DNA of 64,000 bases from Kitagawia praeruptora (Eukaryota; Streptophyta; Magnoliopsida; Apiales; Apiaceae): assembly GCA_037693485.1 (NCBI GenBank), contig CM075349.1, forward strand, positions 67,993,001-68,057,000, given 5' to 3'. Of this stretch, positions 61,601 through 64,000 are shown piece by piece. Position numbers and translations under genes: made by a program. Position 1 is the first letter of the stretch. Each line of letters opens with the position of its first letter. The notes under the pieces were generated by a model that was not told the DNA's origin, did no database searches, and was given only the letters and a program-made list of their open reading frames with translations.

Positions 61601-63864
61601 TAATTGTAAGAACTACATGTCCACATTTTCCATTTGCATCTTGAAATATCACCTCCTCATTAACATTAGAGAAACTCCATCTTCAAATCTATTTTGGGCA
61701 ACAGTTTGACCACGCATCTCCATCGCACCCATCTTACAACTCAAACCTTAATCGAAACTATCGATCGTAGAAATTGATACAAAATGGACAATGAATCGGA
61801 ATTTTTTATTTCAGTTTGAGCCTTCATGTTATTTTTTATTTCAGACTCAATTTTCATAAATTAAAACCCGTAAAATAATTTATATATACATAAATCTATT
61901 TTCAACTCAAACAACAAAGCTTCCAACGGTAACTACAAACCATTGTCTTCTTCTTCCTCAATTACACATCCAAAAGAGAAAAAACTACGACACAACAATG
62001 GCAAAAAGAACTTCTAGAGATACTTAATTTATTACTTCATCTTTTTCAATTTTCTTTCATATAATTACTGTGTATCTTTTATCTCTTATCAAAATCCTAG
62101 TTTTTAAAAATCTCAAAATATCAAAATTACATAGAACAAAATTACACCATTATTGCTATTATAGAACGTTAGTGTCTATTAAATCAAAGAGCCTCTAAAT
62201 TAATGAATTATTTTTGAAAAATTATATCAATATTACTATTACAGCTCTTGACCTTATTTTTGAAATATTACAACAAATTTGTTTTTATTATGTTTATATG
62301 AAAAGAAAATGGGGGTTAACACCTACTCTATAGAATTAATTTACATGAGAAATATTTAAATCACAGTTAAATACTTTTATTCTGCTTTGTGTATAACTTG
62401 AAATATTACAATGTCTGTATACAAATTTCATTTTCAACAATATTCTATCACAGGATTCCTAAAATCATGTACAGTCTGTTCCAACAAAAGAGTTCATTTA
62501 TACGCTTATTTGTTACCATTTTCGCACAATTTCTACGAATATAAATTTGGTATGAGAAAGAGAATTTAATTGAATTTAGTGTAAACTTTAGATTCACTTC
62601 ACCCGAAGAAAATGTAGTCGTCCAGTAGTCCACAACTCCACAAGTAACCGGGGACCTAAACAACCAAAATGGGTTTTATAATGACAAACCGAAAAGTTGA
62701 CAATTTCATTGAAAATTAGCTGGCATCTATGTGCACAACTTTAGACTTTTTCAAAATTTTGAGTAATAACGCAAAAACCTGGTTAGAATTATAAGGGTGA
62801 GTAGGAATATTTTAAAACGAGCTAGCTCAACAAACTACAGTTACATACGCACAGTCTGCACCTACTAGTTGTGATCATTAGATTGATGGGTAGAACTTGT
62901 TATGTACTACGTACACCAAGATAATGTGACAGTGCATCATGTACAATTAAGTACACTATGAGTTGAATGTTTCAGGACATTGAAACCTCTAGGCTTGCTA
63001 GCAGTAAATACACTTCATGCTTCTGTTCTGCCCGCTACGTGTGATAAACAGATTCATTGCAGTAAGAGCACCGGAAACATTATTACAGAACATTAAAGAT
63101 ACTTGCCCCTCCGGAAGCAAAAGCAGGCAAAACAAACCCAGGACTCGTGCAACACAATACTATAACATATTTGTATCTGTCCTAGAACTGTAGGATACAT
63201 GTAGTGCAAGGTCGCATTTCTAACCATTGAAGGAATCAATACACTTCTTAGGTTCAGCATAATCATATCATAAACTTTTGAATGCATAGACATGTACTCA
63301 ACTACGAGGAATTTGCAAAAATAAATGCACAAGACATAGTACACAATATCCCTTTTTTCCCAAAAAGTAACTCAGCTTACATGCAAGTACACCCAGTTTC
63401 AACGTTTTATGTCTACATATCTACCCATTATTTTCACAAACATGTAAAATCAGAGAGTGAGGGATTTGCAGCAGACAGCATAAACAAAATTCGTAAAGGG
63501 AACAAAGGGAAATAATCCCAATGTAAAGCGCCATGCATTCTTTTCGAGTTTGCCTCACCTAATCATTTGTGTGCAGACAAACTGATAGTAGAGCTTAGTG
63601 ATGTTCAAGTTAAGAACAATAAGAAATTTGATATGCAATAACTAAACTTTATGTACCATGCACCAACTCTAGATTGTTCTAGTTTGTGCAGTCAGCAAAC
63701 TGGCATGAACCCAAAAACATTAAAAATAGCATGCGTGGACCAACCATTTGTCCATTTATACTACTAGTGTCTAGTACTACTGCAGGAGAAGAGAACATTC
63801 ACAAATGACCTTGACATTTTTCAACATCTCATTATTGCACAATCCTAAGAAACTGATCCTTGCT
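61601..63864. other. AT-rich intergenic DNA and 3' flank of the RBR gene
   Basis: No gene is recognised in the left part. The right end (roughly 63000-63864) probably contains the 3' UTR of the ubiquitin-ligase gene, which is read on the minus strand. Short open frames here have no recognisable domain. Confidence 0.5.
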
Positions 63865-63982
63865 TTATCTTCTGTCCCTTGCAGGGTACACAATACGATG
63901 CTCATCCCAGATAGCACATTTACAAGTTGCCTGCTTGTTCTTCCACTCAGCTCCACAGGTATAACAGAATTCGTGACCACAT
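63865..63982 (-). CDS. RBR-type E3 ubiquitin ligase, last exon only
   Basis: The last exon enters at the right edge after an acceptor TTTTTGCAG at 63983. It reads CGHEFCYTCGAEW followed by KNKQATCKCAIWDEH and stops at TAA (63865-63867), 38 full codons after a split first codon. The Cys/His pattern CGHEFCYxCGxxW...CxC is the end of the C-terminal zinc-binding domain (IBR/RING2) of RING-between-RING ligases, which pass ubiquitin through a catalytic cysteine. Most of the protein, including RING1 and the catalytic Cys, lies outside the window, so the subfamily cannot be given. Confidence 0.85.
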
Positions 63983-64000
63983 CTGCAAAAAGATTTCAGA

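Overview
The window is nuclear DNA from a flowering plant, most likely a eudicot. The genes are split by AT-rich GT-AG introns and have clear plant homologues, and they sit among Copia, Gypsy, Helitron, MULE, hAT, PIF/Harbinger and Emigrant-type elements. The sequence alone does not fix the species.

Four host genes are visible. (1) A small + strand gene (6441-8152, 3 exons) encodes a MaoC/hot-dog hydratase resembling the mitochondrial 3-hydroxyacyl-thioester dehydratase of fatty-acid synthesis. (2) A - strand gene of about 20 kb (10418-30442, 27 exons, 1163 codons) encodes the plant tRNA ligase RNL. All exons join in frame, and the ligase lysine, kinase P-loop and both HxTL phosphodiesterase motifs are present. 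(3) A - strand gene (51635-56439, 6 exons, 518 codons) encodes a membrane-anchored alpha/beta hydrolase. (4) The last exon of a - strand RBR-type E3 ubiquitin ligase enters at the right edge (63865-63982). The hydratase and the tRNA ligase converge tail to tail. Nothing suggests the four genes form a pathway.

The rest is layered transposon DNA. At the left edge is the 5' part of a Copia element (LTR, primer-binding site and gag with one premature stop). From 2.5 to 5.5 kb is a patchwork of minus-strand Helitron 5' ends interrupted by an 826-bp CpG-rich insertion. Next come a 339-bp foldback MULE-type MITE with a perfect 9-bp target duplication and a second MITE that brings a G-box to within about 320 bp of the hydratase start. 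The introns of the tRNA ligase gene hold a PIF-like MITE, an Emigrant-like MITE and a decayed Helitron end.

The interval 31.1-51.2 kb is almost entirely transposon. Several Helitrons, recognised by TC starts and hairpin-plus-CTAG ends, lie nearly head to tail, with one reversed copy inside another. They have been invaded by a solo LTR (TSD CGTGC), a Pack-MULE-like element and a 4-kb deleted Gypsy element (TSD ATAAT). The Gypsy element carries an unusual array with a 10-bp period. Right of the hydrolase gene are a GAGTCGAG-rich repeat, a 1.2-kb element with an 8-bp TSD, and AT-rich DNA in which no gene is recognised.

No new multi-gene system is evident. The most notable signals are the nested Helitron train, the 10-bp-period array, antisense tRNA-like A/B-box modules inside the Helitrons, a family of elements rich in ACGCAT/ATACGC words, and the short upstream leader exon of the tRNA ligase gene.
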